The notes beneath the pieces are model-generated. The model saw nothing but the letters and a program-made list of their open reading frames with translations, ran no database searches and had not been told where the DNA came from. A program made the position numbers and the translations under genes. This document shows, in pieces, positions 35,006 through 46,884 of a stretch of DNA of 64,000 nucleotides (within the stretch, counting starts at the first letter, position 1; every line of letters starts with the position of its first letter). Source of the stretch: Catenaria anguillulae PL171 (Eukaryota; Blastocladiomycota; Blastocladiomycetes; Blastocladiales; Catenariaceae); contig MCFL01000001.1 of the NCBI GenBank assembly GCA_002102555.1, positions 558,001-622,000 on the forward strand, written 5' to 3'.

Positions 35006-35829
35006 GCGCGGGTGGTGAGGCGGGGAGTGCAATATTAGGGCCGCGGCGAGTATGAGTATGGCCGAGTGTTTTGTACATTTTCATTGTTTGGTTTGTTGTC
35101 GGGTCGGCCCTGAACCATCCAATACCGTGATACTTTTCCCTTTTTTTCTCTTTTTTGTGCCCTGGAGCTTCGGTTTGGTGTGTCTTCTGAGATGGTACTC
35201 CTTTGTTCTTGTCTCTGATCTGTACATACATACATAATTTCTACATTCCGCAATCCAGCAGGAGGGTTTCTCAAGTGTGTTCCCTGCCCAGGGGTGGTCA
35301 GCTGTTCAGCAACGGACCCGGAGGCTCCAAGCAATCAACGTCGGCCGCAAACGCAAATGCGCAATAGATGTCTCATAAGTCTCATCAGGGGTCAGTCGAA
35401 GACGGAATTTGAAGTGGATCCTTGGCTTTTTGCCAATCAGCGTCCTGGCATCACTCGCAAGCTGTCGACAAGTTCCGCTCCATCTGGGCCACACGACTTG
35501 GACACCTCATTCGCTTGAAAACAGACAGAAACTGCCCTCACAAGCCATGCAAAGACGACGACAGCCAACTCAGCAATACGCTTACCCAACCCGCCCAACT
35601 AGCACTCACGTGCTGCGTTTGATTCAGGCCCGCCTCTCGTACCGTGCATGCACATATACGCCTGGCCAGGAAGTGGGCGGTAGGCAAATCGCCGCTGATT
35701 TCCATCGTGATGAACCAGGAGCCAGTTAGACTGCGATTATCACGTTCATAGTGGTGAGTGACAGTCCAACGTATTGTTGTATAAAACATACAACTCAAGT
35801 CGACAGTACGAGACGTGTATCACAAAAAC
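35006..35829. other. Convergent intergenic region
   Basis: 824 bp between the F-box B and EEP nuclease 3' ends. Short overlapping frames only; no gene seen. Confidence 0.4.
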
Positions 35830-37178
35830 TCACACCAGCGTCAGGTTGGCTGCCAAAGGAACATGATCCGACGGACACACATCATTGGGCAGCCCAGCAG
35901 CCGCAAGCTCATCTGGTATCATGGCCAGCAGCTCCATCACTCGCCATGGAAACTCGTCGCCTTTTTTCTCATTCACAGCAGACCTGGATTGAGCCGGGTC
36001 GACCAAAAACACGTAATCCAACGTCCCGCTGAAACTCGACGTCTTTGTCGTCCAGCGAGGCTCATTCAATGCGTCGTCGCGCGGTGAATAGGTTGGGTCT
36101 GACTGCACGTATTGCGCGTACGCGGAGTAGAACGTCGGCCAGTGGTTGAAGAGGTCGACAAGTTTGGTGGGCGAAACATCGGGAACAGCGTCAAAATCGT
36201 AATGGGCGGATTTGGTGATTGAGGTTCGCAGGGCCAGATCAGGCAGGGAACGCGATTCCTCAACTGATGGAATATCGTGCAAGTCGGCGAGGTGGTCGGC
36301 AGTGAGCGGCCGGTGGGTGAGGACGGCGTACTCGGTCCGGTCGGTGAGGCTGTTAAAGTCTGTGTAAGGTGGCACGCGTTTAGTCTGACGAGCGAGCGAG
36401 AACCAACACGGACAAGGAACGAAGAGATTCACGTACCACCCGCGTAAATGACAGGATTCTTGCCAACATTGAAGGCTTGGACAGCATCCATCATCACAGC
36501 GTGCTGCCTCAATCGAATGTACGTGCCCCTTGGGATCCAATACAAGTGCGCCGTCGCACATACAACCCTCCTTCCTGTCGCCAAGTGCTCCAGCTCCACA
36601 ACTAATCCCACATTCCTCGTCGCCCCATACACTTTTGGCTCGCCATCGACGATTTCCGCGTCCTCCCCAGCTGAAGGATCATTTGGGTGCTGATCCAGCG
36701 AAACGCGCTGCGCGCGATTCACCTTCCACATGCTGGCCCTCCACACCACCATGACCCCATGACGGCCCGGCTTGAAAGAGGCAGAAGTAAACTCGTATCC
36801 GCTTTCGCGCAACAACGGCGCCCAATGCAACGCCTCTTTATCGGTTTCCTGCAAGCACAGCAGGTCCGCGTCCAGCGCCTGAATCCATGCACGGTGCATT
36901 TCTCGCCGGTACTTCTCCGAGAGAGCTTGCTTGGACGACGTCGGGTACAGTTCGCGCTTGATGAGCATTTGCGCCAGGACGTTCCATGTGCAAAACTTGA
37001 ACGAAGGTTGGGTGGTGGCGGCGTGATCAACCTCGACGGCTGAGGTCGAGGTGGCTGCTGCTGGGTTCTGCAGTGCAGTCGGGACGGCGAGCATGCGCGA
37101 GGCCAGGCTGCGGATTTGATCTAGCACGGCCCTGGTGACGAGCTTGTATGTTGCGGAAGCGGGTTGCTGTGTTGCCAT
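35830..37178 (-). CDS. Endonuclease/exonuclease/phosphatase family protein (Ccr4/Angel-like)
   Basis: Two exons on the minus strand, 37178-36437 and 36359-35830, with a 77-nt GTACGT intron; 423 residues, intact. The EEP fold markers are in order: FCTWNVLAQM near residue 62, CLQETDKEAL (catalytic Glu), YAGDFNSL rebuilt across the intron, GTLDYVFL, and SDHVPLAANLTL at the C-terminus. This order matches Ccr4-related deadenylases and 2'-phosphodiesterases of the Ngl/Angel group rather than APE-type nucleases. There is no LRR domain, so it is not Ccr4 itself. Probably Mg-dependent RNase acting on RNA 3' ends; exact substrate unknown. Shares a 351 bp divergent promoter with RPA43. Confidence 0.85.
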
Positions 37179-37529
37179 GGTTTCTGATGAGTGCTTGCTT
37201 GCAAAGACATTGAATCAATCGGCGCTGATATCTCCTCCGCTCCTTACTCTGACCCTGGAGCATCCATCGATCCAAGTCAACGGCCAGAGATCTCGTCCAA
37301 GGTTACCAATCACGTGATGACGACCCGACTCGGCAGGCACACACACGCGTCCACCTTCCATTGGTCTGCACTTGGCTCGGGAAGCTCAACGCGGACGTTG
37401 TGAAACACCGACGGGACGGCCGACACCGTATGCAGCAGACACACACAGTCCATGCCATCCATGTATCGCTCCATGTAATAGCCGTCTACACCTCAGCTGA
37501 TCTCAATCGTTCCGACCGACAGCAACAAG
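37179..37529. promoter_or_regulatory. Divergent promoter region, EEP nuclease / RPA43
   Basis: 351 bp between two ATGs. No gene seen. Confidence 0.35.
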
Positions 37530-38644
37530 ATGTTCTCCAAAGTCACGGCTAAGTTTTACCTGCACTTGGCACCAAAGTTTGTCAACGACCCCATGAAGGG
37601 TGTCGAGGACCACCTCAACCGCATGCTTCTCAAGTTCAACAAGGACATTGGCGGCGTCATCATGTCCTACACCAATGTGCAGCTGCTGACGGATCGGGCC
37701 ACCATTTTGTTTGATTCGCCCTTCATGCACTTCCACATTGCTTGCGACTTGGTTGTTTTTGCGCCCGCGGTCGGGTCTCGCATTCGTATGTGCACACGTT
37801 TTGCACGTGTCAACTGTCCGGCCGCTGACCCTCGTTGACATGTCTTTGTTATAATACCCATCAGGCGGCGTCATCAACAAGCAATCGCAAACGCACATTG
37901 GCCTGCTCGTCTTCAACCTCTTCAATGTGTCCATTGGCAACTCGGACATTCCCTCGGACCAGTTTGTGTTCCAAGCCGATGCTGGTGCGGGCGACGACCA
38001 GCAGGACGAGGCGGCGCAAGTGGCCGACGGACGCCACGACAACCGGTTCCGCAAGGCTCGCCACGCCAATGCACTCACCGGCAACTGGGTGCACACCCCT
38101 ACACAGACCACGTTGAGTGTGGGCACGGATTTGGAGTTTGTTGTGACCGAGTATGCATGGTTCTCCTTATTTGTGCCGGAACCCGATCTGATCTCTGACA
38201 CTTTTTTTGCTCGTTCTCAAGAGTTGTTCGGTCACACGACTTCATCAACATCAAGGGCTCGCTTTCCGGCATCGAATTCTCTGCCCAAACCCCTGCACCC
38301 TCTCCTGCTTCCTTCTCCAATAGCACAGCCAAAAAGAACCCAAAGCTCGTCGTGTTTGGTGACGATGACGACAACTCTGCGCCCATTCCACCACCCGCCG
38401 CCGCTCCTGTCGCGCCCGTCGCGAAATCGGAAAAGCGCAAGCGCAAGCGCGATTCCGAGCCCGTGGCAGAGTCTGCCGACTCGACGCCTTCTGTGGCTGT
38501 CGCAGAGGTGCAGGAGGACGAAGGTGAGGCAGAGAGCAAAAGGCAAGCAAGAAGAGCAGCAAGCGGGCGAGTAAAAAGTCGAGTGAAGCGACGGCCGTGG
38601 ATGGGGAGAAGGCAACCAAGAAGCGGAAGAAGGGCGGTGATTGA
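37530..38644 (+). CDS. RPA43: RNA polymerase I subunit Rpa43
   Basis: Stalk subunit of RNA polymerase I, working in the nucleolus and contacting Rrn3. Three exons: 37530-37785, 37865-38150, 38222-38644. N-terminal domain: FYLHLAPKFVNDPMKGVEDHLN and LLKFNKDIGGVIMSYTNV. OB-like domain: FHIACDLVVFAPAVGS, GVINKQSQTHIGLLVFNLFN, ALTGNWVHT and FVVTEVVRSHDFINIKGSL. The tail is acidic then basic. One base appears to be missing in AGCAAAAGG (38535-38542): adding an A gives a Lys-rich end, KKSSKRASKKSSEA and KKRKKGGD, stopping at 38644, as expected for this family. As written, the frame instead runs to 38702. Confidence 0.85.
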
Positions 38645-38822
38645 GGGTTCCACTCAGTCCCACGTGCGTTCTTGTGAGCTTTTGTATATTTTACATCATT
38701 AGTTCTTATGAGCTTTCGCCGTTGGAGCCAAGCAACGGAGCCAAAGGGCGGGACTGAAAGTGAGCTGAAACCAAACAACATGATGCATGAAAAGCAACCG
38801 ACTTCCACGTTGGCAACGCCAT

Positions 38823-39919
38823 TTAGGCAAACGACGTGCTTTCAATCCCCTTCTTGATCTTCAACAAAACACTGGTCTTCCACGGATCCAACTTTGTCAA
38901 CTTGTCGTACTCGACCACATGCGCCGTGAATGTGTCTGCGTCACTTGCCTCGAGGGCATCCAGCAAGTCTTGCACAAACTTGCACTCACGCGTCGTGGCA
39001 AATGTGACATCCAAGTCGCAGTATCGCTCCACGGCCTGCCGCGCACCCACATGGTCCTCGGCTGCCAGGTAGCAGAGTCCGGCCTTTTGAAAGTACTCCT
39101 TGACGGACCACTTTGTCAGGTTGTTGTCCATGCTTGCGGCGCCAATCTTTTCAAAAAGTTCAATGGCCTTTGTGTACTTTTCGAGCTGGGCGGCAAAGGT
39201 GGCGACTTTGAGGAGGCAGCCGTTGGCGAGGCTGCGAGTTTTGACAGATAAAACAAGTCAGTAAACGAAAATGCTTGGCGGGTCTCGGAAAAGAGAACCG
39301 TACGCAGAGGCCTCTTCGCCCTGGAACCACTCGGCGGCAAGCTCGTACGCCTCCATAGCCTTTTCCAAATCCACCAAATCCGACTCGTAAATCTCGGCAA
39401 TCGTCTTTTGATGCTTGGCCGCCATTTGGAACCGACCGCGCTCGGTCAGGATTTGAATGGCTTGCTGCAGGGCCTTGATGGCGTCTACACGGAAAAGAAT
39501 AATCGCATGAGTATTGATTCACCGCCAGCCAGTAACCGACAGATTAGCAAAGGTACCTTGCGGGCTCACCTTCTTGTACGCGTTGCTGGCATCCACAAAC
39601 CTCGAGGCTGCCTCGTCACGCTCGTTGAGCCGCATTTGCATGTCGGCGGCTTGCATGAATGCATCGCCTGCTTCCTTCCCTGTCATCGGTGCCATGTTTG
39701 CGTTAGTCGCGTGTTCTTGTGGATGGGGCACCTGAGAGATGTTGAAAGGTTGGCCATGGTACATTTCTTGCCCAACTTGAACTGGTTGGCCGCCTTGGTA
39801 TACAGCTCCTCGGCCTCTTCATACTTGTTGCCGCCAAACAGCGACGAGAGGACGCCCGCGTTGAGGCGCTTCTCGGCCTTTTCAATAAGGGCTTCGGCTT
39901 CAGCGATGGCGGCGGACAT
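38823..39919 (-). CDS. SEC17: Alpha-SNAP (Sec17)
   Basis: Adaptor that recruits the NSF/Sec18 ATPase to SNARE complexes for disassembly. Four exons on the minus strand: 39919-39763, 39679-39557, 39484-39304, 39231-38823; 289 residues, family size, intact. Seen: AEALIEKAEKRLNAG, SSLFGGNKYEEAEELYTKAAN (first TPR), KLGKKWKEAGDAFMQAADMQ, ASNAYKKVSPQDAIKALQQA, RFQMAAKHQKTIAEIYE, WFQGEEASAALANGCLLKVA and the helical C-terminus LTKLDPWKTSVLLKIKK. Donors GTACCA, GTACCT and GTACGG all have C at +4. Confidence 0.95.
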
Positions 39920-40717
39920 GGTTGTTGGGTGGCGGTGCAGACTGGCTTGGGTCGGTCAGGGGTCGATATGTGTTCACGGATAGAATTGCTTTTAGTGTTT
40001 GCACATGTACATGGCAGGATTCCAAATCGTTATCATGGCACTACATCCGTCCGCGGGCGTTTGACGTGTTTTCAGTCTGTTGGTTGGCGGAGATGGCGAG
40101 GTTGTGCTGAGGCCGATTTGCACATATCATAAATGCAAGCGGGTGTCCTAGACAATCCATGGCAGATAGGAAGGGCTTCATGGCTCAGATAGGTATCAGA
40201 TTCCCATAGTGCCGGGCCGTTGCGAGCTCAGTCTCATATTTGGGCTGGATCCTGGGTTCATCTATGTACACCCTCACTCGCTCTTGCCGTTCACAGTTCG
40301 AAGGGTGTGGCTGTCCAAAAGCTTTCATGTACAGAGACAAGCTCGCTTCTAAAGAGAAAAAAACGACTGATTCATTTCCCGTTCGGAACGGCACCCAGCC
40401 CCGAAATCTCGAGCAGATGGATGATTGCAGGCAAGAGTGGGACGAACGGGGCCAGGGGAGCAGTGTATTTGTCACAAACGCTAACGAAAAGAAAAGGGAA
40501 AGAGAGAGGCAGGAGGGAAGCGAAAGTCCAATCGGTGAATCTGAGAGTGTGTACCGCGAGCGAGCAAAGGTCAGGTACACAATTGGTTCCTGCTGGAGTG
40601 AACAGTGGCAACAATGGGCACGTACCGACACTGGGCCTCAACCGCCAACTCAACCAGCAAACGGAAACAAGTGAGGTAGATATATGTACGAAAAGGAAAA
40701 AAAAATGGTCGATCAAC
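39920..40717. other. Intergenic region upstream of SEC17
   Basis: 798 bp between the SEC17 start and the QCR10 3' end. Purine-rich around 40350-40510; frames here show no protein motif. Confidence 0.4.
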
Positions 40718-41093
40718 TTATTGACCCTCGGCTTCGGCCTGCTCAACGAGCTGGCGCCAGTGGCCGCCAACCACGGGGATGTTGGACAAGATGTCGCGGC
40801 GAATCATGGGGATCTTCTCGGCCATGTAGAGGACAGCAAGACCGGCAACTCCACCCCAGACGGCGGCGGTGGGACCCCTGGAGAGGCAACAAGATGGGCG
40901 GATGGGTCAGGGACAATGAACACATGAAAGAACCTTGGCTGGTCCGAAATGGGGACTGCCTCGGAATTAACTGCCTGTGGAGGTTGTAGATGTGGTCGCC
41001 AACGGCAGGAGGCGTTGCGATAACGGACCATTGAGTCATGCGCTTGAAGCCGAAGCCTTGGAAGTGGAAACCGGGTTGGACTTGAGGGCGCAT
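40718..41093 (-). CDS. QCR10: Cytochrome bc1 complex subunit Qcr10
   Basis: Small single-TM subunit of respiratory complex III in the mitochondrial inner membrane. Two exons on the minus strand: 41093-41029 and 40877-40718, 74 residues. N-terminal QPGFHFQGFGFKRMTQ is spliced to WGPTAAVWGGVAGLAVLYM (the TM helix), then AEKIPMIRRDILSNIPVVGGHW, matching the fungal Qcr10 layout with a short polar tail. The donor is GTCCGT (C at +4) and the intron 151 nt. Confidence 0.8.
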
Positions 41094-41468
41094 GGTGATG
41101 GCGGGCGGATGGGCGGGGGCGATTGGGCGGGCGTGTTGGGTTCGGCGTGGTTGAGGCGATGGATTGCAAGGGCGAACGTAGCGCTCTTTTACTGACAATA
41201 CATGGACGTTACTGGGCACAGCAAACCGTGAAAGTCAACCAAAGAACCAAGATGGGCCAACTCTTGAGATCGGAGTTCCCTCAACGTGGCTTGATTCGGG
41301 ATTCCGATCCGATCCGAAGTGCTTCTGCTCGTTGCAGTGCAAACGGATCGATCGCGCGTCATGAAGTGAGGACACGACGAGCGAAAGCGACCGGCGGTAT
41401 TGGAATTGAAATGCTATAGAGAGAAACGCAGACTTTCTGAAATCCAACACGCCACAACCGCCGAGACC
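41094..41468. promoter_or_regulatory. Divergent promoter region, QCR10 / Ser-rich surface protein
   Basis: 375 bp between divergent start codons; no gene seen. Confidence 0.35.
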
Positions 41469-42500
41469 ATGAGATCCAATCACAGCAACAACGAGCGCGG
41501 GTCGGGCAAGCTGCTCAACCTTACGCTCATGGCGCTCTTCCTCATCTGCGCGTTACAAGTGTTCCCACTCACCGAGTACGATTTGACGGTGTCGCAAGCT
41601 TGGCCGTACATCCCATCCAGCTTCATTCGCCGCGCTGGTGCGTAGACTGTAATTGTTGCGTGGCACCAGCGATTGGATGGATTAACCTCTGGGAATCTCG
41701 TGGGTTTTGCAGTTGCAGCAACGACGCCATCATCCGACTCTGCACCGGCAACAACGGCAACGAGTTCTTCGGGTTCAGGATCGGGCTCAAACTCAGGCTC
41801 GTCTGGATCAGGTGGTTCGAACTCTGGATCCAGCAACACTGGCAGCAGCGACGGCTCATCTTCTTCCCCCACCTCATCAAGCAACGCGCCTGCTCCATCC
41901 ACTACCTCTGGCGGTACAACCAACCCAGGCGACTCAAACACCATTCCCGTCAGCGACAACCCCGACGACATTGTTGTCGACCCTTTGACCCCAGCGGGCC
42001 GCGTCAAATTCATCTTTCCCTTCACCTACGTCAAGCCCGAAGACATGACACTGTTCCCTATCAACAAGGAAATGACCATCAAGTGGGAATGGAAGGACGT
42101 CCTCATCATGCCTCGTCTCATCACCATTCAAATCAACTCGCCCGGCCAATTTTCCAAAGTGACAGGATCGCAAATCAAAACACCCGAGGACCGCTGGTTC
42201 CCAGTCGCCGTCAATATCACGGGCGATCGCGACGAGTACAAGTGGATGGTCAATGTCACGGATCGTGCAGGGTATCAGCTGCGCTTGTTTGATTCCGAGG
42301 TCGGGCCCGTGTTTTTCGGCAAGCCAGGCAGGCTCGGGTTGACAGTGAGCAGTAAGTTCAACCTGTACATTGAGGGCCGCGATCCGTCGTACTTGGAGAT
42401 GTTTAGTGGTGCAGAGGGAGGCAGGTGGGGCGAGCGGGTGTCTGTAACGAGGATCGTGGGCGTATTGACGGGGGTTGCGGCGCTTGCGTACTGGTTGTAA
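41469..42500 (+). CDS. Ser-rich secreted or membrane-anchored surface protein
   Basis: Two exons (41469-41637 and 41713- or 41719-42500), 316 or 318 residues. N-terminal hydrophobic segment LLNLTLMALFLICALQVF is a signal anchor or signal peptide. Residues about 60-145 are almost all Ser, Thr, Gly, Asn and Pro, likely O-glycosylated. A folded beta-sandwich-like domain follows (GRVKFIFPFTYVKP, NKEMTIKWEWKDV, YKWMVNVTDRAGYQL), with N-glycosylation sequons NIT and NVT. The C-terminus ends in a hydrophobic RIVGVLTGVAALAYWL with no tail, compatible with a GPI signal. Similar fungal surface proteins have no known activity. The acceptor is doubled (GCAGTTGCAG), so two products differing by two residues are possible. 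Confidence 0.65.
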
Positions 42501-42751
42501 GCACCATTGGCCGCAATTGAACTGAGCTTCATCCGCTTGCTCTCTAGTTTATTCGGCAGTTCATCAGAGTCGCACTCCAGAGCGCGAATTTGCGGGTTGT
42601 CTTCTGGCTGGCTTGATTCCTTATATCTGTCATCCATCTGTCCGCTTCTTTTCGTTTCCAGCCTTTCACTACCTACATAATACATGTATCCAAGGAGTGC
42701 AACATGAATGCAAGGATAAAACAACAGGAAATCAAAATCAGAACACAAATC

Positions 42752-44976
42752 TCACCACAAATCCTGCAAATACCTTCCGCCCTTGACCCACTCCATCACA
42801 ATCTCAATCGCCTCGGTCTTTTGCACCCCCCTCGCCTCGGCCACAATATCAACCAAGGCATCCATGACTCCCTTGGCCATACTCTTTGCATCTCCACACA
42901 AGTACACCTTGGCCAACCCAGCGCCAGGCGCCGCGGCCTTTGAATCGCCTTCCAACAATGCCCGCATCTCGCCCGCATGCTCCCTCAGGGCATCTTGGAC
43001 ATAATACTTGCTGCCCTGCTCCCTGGCCCGCCCATCGGCATGCGTCCGAGAAAACACAGGCACGTACCGCGAAATGACGCCCTGCTCCACCAACGCCTTC
43101 ATCTCGTCGCCCGCAATCCAATCCTTTGCCGGATCGCGGCACCCTTGAAACACCCACACGGGCGCCGCCGCCACTGCTGCGGGCGCATCACCGTGCAAGT
43201 CGCGCGCAATCTGCAATTGGCGCGCGCGATGTCTCAGCATGCCCAAGATGGGCGCAATGCCCGTTCCCGGCCCAATCATGATCATAGGCACATCGAGGTG
43301 TGCCGGCAAATGAAACGTGTTCGACAAGTGTGGAAACACGGGTACGCGCGTGCCTGGCTGCATGTTGGCAAGCCATTTACTTGCCAATCCGGACCGGGGT
43401 TCTTGCCCGTCAACCACCGCGTACTCGACAATGTTGAAGACGGCTTGCAATGTGCCAGTACCGGCGCCAGGCGCAAGCGGCGTGTTGGTGTGCGAGTAGT
43501 ACCGCGGGGTGAGCGGCGGGCAATGTGCGAGCAGCACGGGGAGTGTTGGGTGGGCGTTTGGGAACGACTCGAGCACGTGCAGCAACCCGGGGCCGCGTCC
43601 GACGCGAGCGTCCGGTAGTGTTGGGTGCCCTGTTTGGAGCACATGAACAAGAGCACTTTTTGCTCCACCTCGTCCGACGTCGAGTCGGCAAGTGCACGCC
43701 AAAGGGCCTTTTTCGGCGTTGAGTGAATGTCGAGAATGAAGCGGAACAGTTCGTAGCCAGAGTAGTAGTGACCCTTGGCGGGAAGCTCCTCGGTGGTTGA
43801 CGACGGAGCGGCGGACGGGCGAGGGAGCAGCGGGCGGTCGCGCAGCGACAAGGGCAGGTCCGCGGGGCCGCCCGACTGTCCGTGGATGTAGAGGATCGGT
43901 GACTCCCACAGCTTCTTGTCTGCGTTCCACTGGGCAAGTCCAAGGCGCACGGCAAGCGCAAGCGCAAGCTCGTGCTGGTTGGGTGTGCAAACGCCAAATG
44001 CGTCGCCGGGAACCCAGTCCCACGCGTGATCCTTGTTGGCGACTTGCAAGTCAAGCTGAACAATGGTCTTGACTGCGCCAGGCGACGAGAGAGTGCGTGG
44101 TGAGTTGGCAGAGACGGTGGCAAGGGTCGGGTTGTGCGCCGAAAAGGGTGGGACGAAATCCTTGGTAATGGGCGAGGCGAATTGAGAGTAAAAGGGAATC
44201 GGGTCACTGTCGACGGGTTTCATGGTGCCGGTTGGGGTCACGGTCACGGTGGGTGGAACGAGCTTGGGCAGATTGGTCAAGGTCGTGATGGCCTCTGTGG
44301 CTGGGAGGTCCGGGACGGCGAGCTTGCCAAACGTGTAGCCAGGAACTGCGGGCAACGTGAACACGGGCGGATGAGCCAGGTTGGAGCTTGACAATTGCAG
44401 TTCGGCCACGGCTGATTCGAGATCTGCCGCCGTTGAAACGACCGCCTCATGCTCCACAAGGGCAGCGCCTGTCGAACTACGAGCGCACTTTTTCTCGAGC
44501 ACGGGCCACAGGTTTTCGATCCACGGATCCACCACCTCTTCCAACCCGACAGCGTCATCGGCCTTGCCCATGGCGTAAAACTCTTCAGCGCCAAGATCCT
44601 TGAGATACTTTTGCACCTTGAGCGGCGCGCCGCAGAAATTGGAGTAGTTGGTATCTCCCAAGCCCAGCAAGGCAAACTCGACCTTGGCAAATGGCTGCGT
44701 CTTTGCCAATGGCTTGAGCTTGCGCAGGTATCGGAAGCATTTGGTGGCATTGTCGGGGGCATCGCCGTCGCCCGTGGACGAGCACACAATGACGTAAAGG
44801 CCGCCGTCGGGCGCCGTGAATGGCTGCTGCTCGTGGTCGTCGAGGCCCAGCAGCACGGCGTCGTAGTGGCGCGATTGCGCTTCTGCGAGCATGCCTTGGG
44901 CAATGGACTCTGCCGTGCCCGTGTGCGAGCCGTACATGAGGACGAGTTTTTTGTGCATGGTTGCTGTGGTGGTCAT
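42752..44976 (-). CDS. Methionine synthase reductase-like diflavin reductase (one frame break)
   Basis: Transfers electrons from NADPH through FAD and FMN, probably to reactivate cobalamin-dependent methionine synthase. Single exon apart from one break; about 740 residues. FMN domain begins at once (KKLVLMYGSHTGTAESIA), with no N-terminal TM anchor, unlike cytochrome P450 reductase. LLGLGDTNYSNFCGAP and FYAMGKADDAVGLEEVVDPW match methionine synthase reductase closely. FAD domain follows, then NADPH domain: MIMIGPGTGIAPILGMLR, KVYLCGDAKSMAKGV, and the terminal RYLQDLW. One base is missing near 43590 in GACGCGGCCCC; an extra G joins LASDA to GPGLLHVLESFP. ATGs at 45006 and 45039 are alternative starts. 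Yeast Tah18 and P450 reductase are less similar. Confidence 0.8.
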
Positions 44977-45312
44977 GGGATTACTTGGAGGCTTGGAGGC
45001 GTGCATTCCTGAGTGTCTCGACCTCGTCTCGCATTTCATGCAGAGGCGGAGAAAGAGAGTGGTGGGCGGACTGGCAAAGTTGGAACGTGGCGACTTGGAG
45101 CTGTGCTTGATTGTGCTTGATCGATCGATGGGTGGTCGCGATGGAACTGGCTTCGAGAGCTGGAACGACTTTTTCTAGAAGCCTTCTGGACCTGACCCCA
45201 CTCAAGTCCCTTTCCCTCGAGCTCTGTGAATTGGAGGAAAGATTGTATGGACCTTTCACAATGAACTGATGCGTCACTCTGCGCAACACATGCCCAATAC
45301 GCACCAAGGACC
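44977..45312. promoter_or_regulatory. Divergent promoter region, reductase / DNAJC17
   Basis: 336 bp; two in-frame upstream ATGs of the reductase lie here. No other gene. Confidence 0.35.
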
Positions 45313-46532
45313 ATGACCGACTCGTCTGCTTCGGCGTCAAGCGCTGCCGCCACGGCCACTCTCCTCAAAGATTATGACCTCTCCATTGACTACTATGCCC
45401 TGATTGGCGTCGAGCCAGGGGCAGATGCCGCGGCCCTGCGCAAGGGATACCGCACAATGTCGCTTCAGCTCCATCCCGGTGCGTCCTGATTTGCGACACA
45501 TAACTTGGTCACAATGGGATCGCATGTGCTGACCATCCACTTGTCTCTCCACAGACAAGAACCGCGACAATCCAAATGCTGCCAACGAGTTCCAGGCCGT
45601 CAAGCGGGCATTTGATATGCTTTCCAATGACGCTTTGCGGGAAGCTTACGACTCATATCTCAAGCAGCAGCGGGCACATGAAGAGAGGATAGCGCAATTG
45701 GGAGCGGCAAAACGCAAGATGCGTGACGGTGCGTCTTGTTTGCCCTCAGAGGTATCCACCGTGCCTGGAAGCCAGGTTAACATTGCGACAATAGATTTGG
45801 AGGAGCGAGAACGGGCAGCCATGGCCAAGCGGGCGAAACCCAACCAAGTTGCCATTTTGAACCGCGCAGCCACGGTCCGTCAACCTTTTGCCCTATGCTC
45901 GATCCACTCCAAGTTACCCTTACTGACCACACCAGGCCTGCCATTCCAGATTGAACGCCTCCGTCACGAAAACAACCAGCTGCTCCGCTCCTGGATCCAA
46001 GACCTCTCGCACCGCTCCATCGTCACATCCACCCTGTCTTCGCAACGCGCCTCGGCCGCGATCCCGGCCGACCACCGCACCGTCCGCGTGCGTTGGCTCA
46101 CCTCGCGGTATCCGAACATGTCCGACACCTATCTGCAAGATCGTATGCAATCTGCGTTTGGCCCCGTCGAGCACGTGCTGCTCAAGGTAGGGCCAGAGCT
46201 GGGGACGGCCGTGGTCCAGTTTGCGCGCATTGCGTCGGCACTCGATGCGGTCAAGGCAAGTGTTTCGGGGCACAACATGTTTGTGAGCACGTTGGAGAGT
46301 GTTACGTGGGCTATGGGCAAGGAGCCGCCGTTGGAGTACTTGGCGGCGGCAAGGGATGAGGGGAATGCCAAAGCGGATCATGTGCGGTTTGGGCAGGTGA
46401 GCCAGTGTGGAGGAGATATTGAGCGGTAAGGCCGGGAAGCATTTGACGGTGGATCCAGATGTTTATGAACAGGAGGAGAGTATACTGGCGGCACTGGCGG
46501 TGGGCGTGGATGATCCGATGCAAGAGGGGTGA
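45313..46532 (+). CDS. DNAJC17/Cwf23-like J-domain plus RRM protein
   Basis: Spliceosome-associated J-protein. Exons: 45313-45478, 45555-45728, 45795-45874, 45950-46532. J domain near residue 24: DYYALIGVEPGADAAALRKGYR, with the HPD motif rebuilt exactly across the first intron (LQLHP / DKNRDNPNA) and FQAVKRAFDMLSND. A charged helix with LEERERAAMAKRAK follows, then an RRM-like domain (VRVRWLTSRYPNMSDTYL, VEHVLLKVG, TAVVQFARIASALDAV). Near 46401 one base seems to be extra (AGCCAGTGTG); removing it continues to a typical acidic end (EEILSGKAGKHLTVDPD) and stop at 46532, otherwise the frame stops at 46429. The donors are GTGCGT, GTGCGT and GTCCGT. Confidence 0.82.
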
Positions 46533-46884
46533 GATCTTTGACAATACATCATGTATCATGACAAAACGATACGACTACTCTAATGAAATGACGGGTCGTG
46601 GGGCAGCAGAAAGATATTGACCAATGCATTGTAGCTTAGGACGAAATAAATACAAGATTTTCGGGCGGGAATCAAGTACAAAGACTGAATGGAAAAACGG
46701 AAAGAAGACTGGAATCACCTCCGATCCCACACACATCAACAAATATCAACACAGCCCGAACAGGTTACGAAAAGATGACGAAGAGGAATCAACCAAGCAT
46801 CAACCAATGAAATCTCTCACCGCGGTTCCAACAAGAATGTTGCACACACCCGATTTCAAATCGCAATCCAACCGATCCACAGAC
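46533..46884. other. Convergent intergenic region
   Basis: 352 bp between two 3' ends; no gene seen. Confidence 0.4.

Noticed and set aside
42752-44976. NADPH-cytochrome P450 reductase
   Set aside because: No N-terminal membrane anchor, and FMN-domain and C-terminal motifs fit methionine synthase reductase better.
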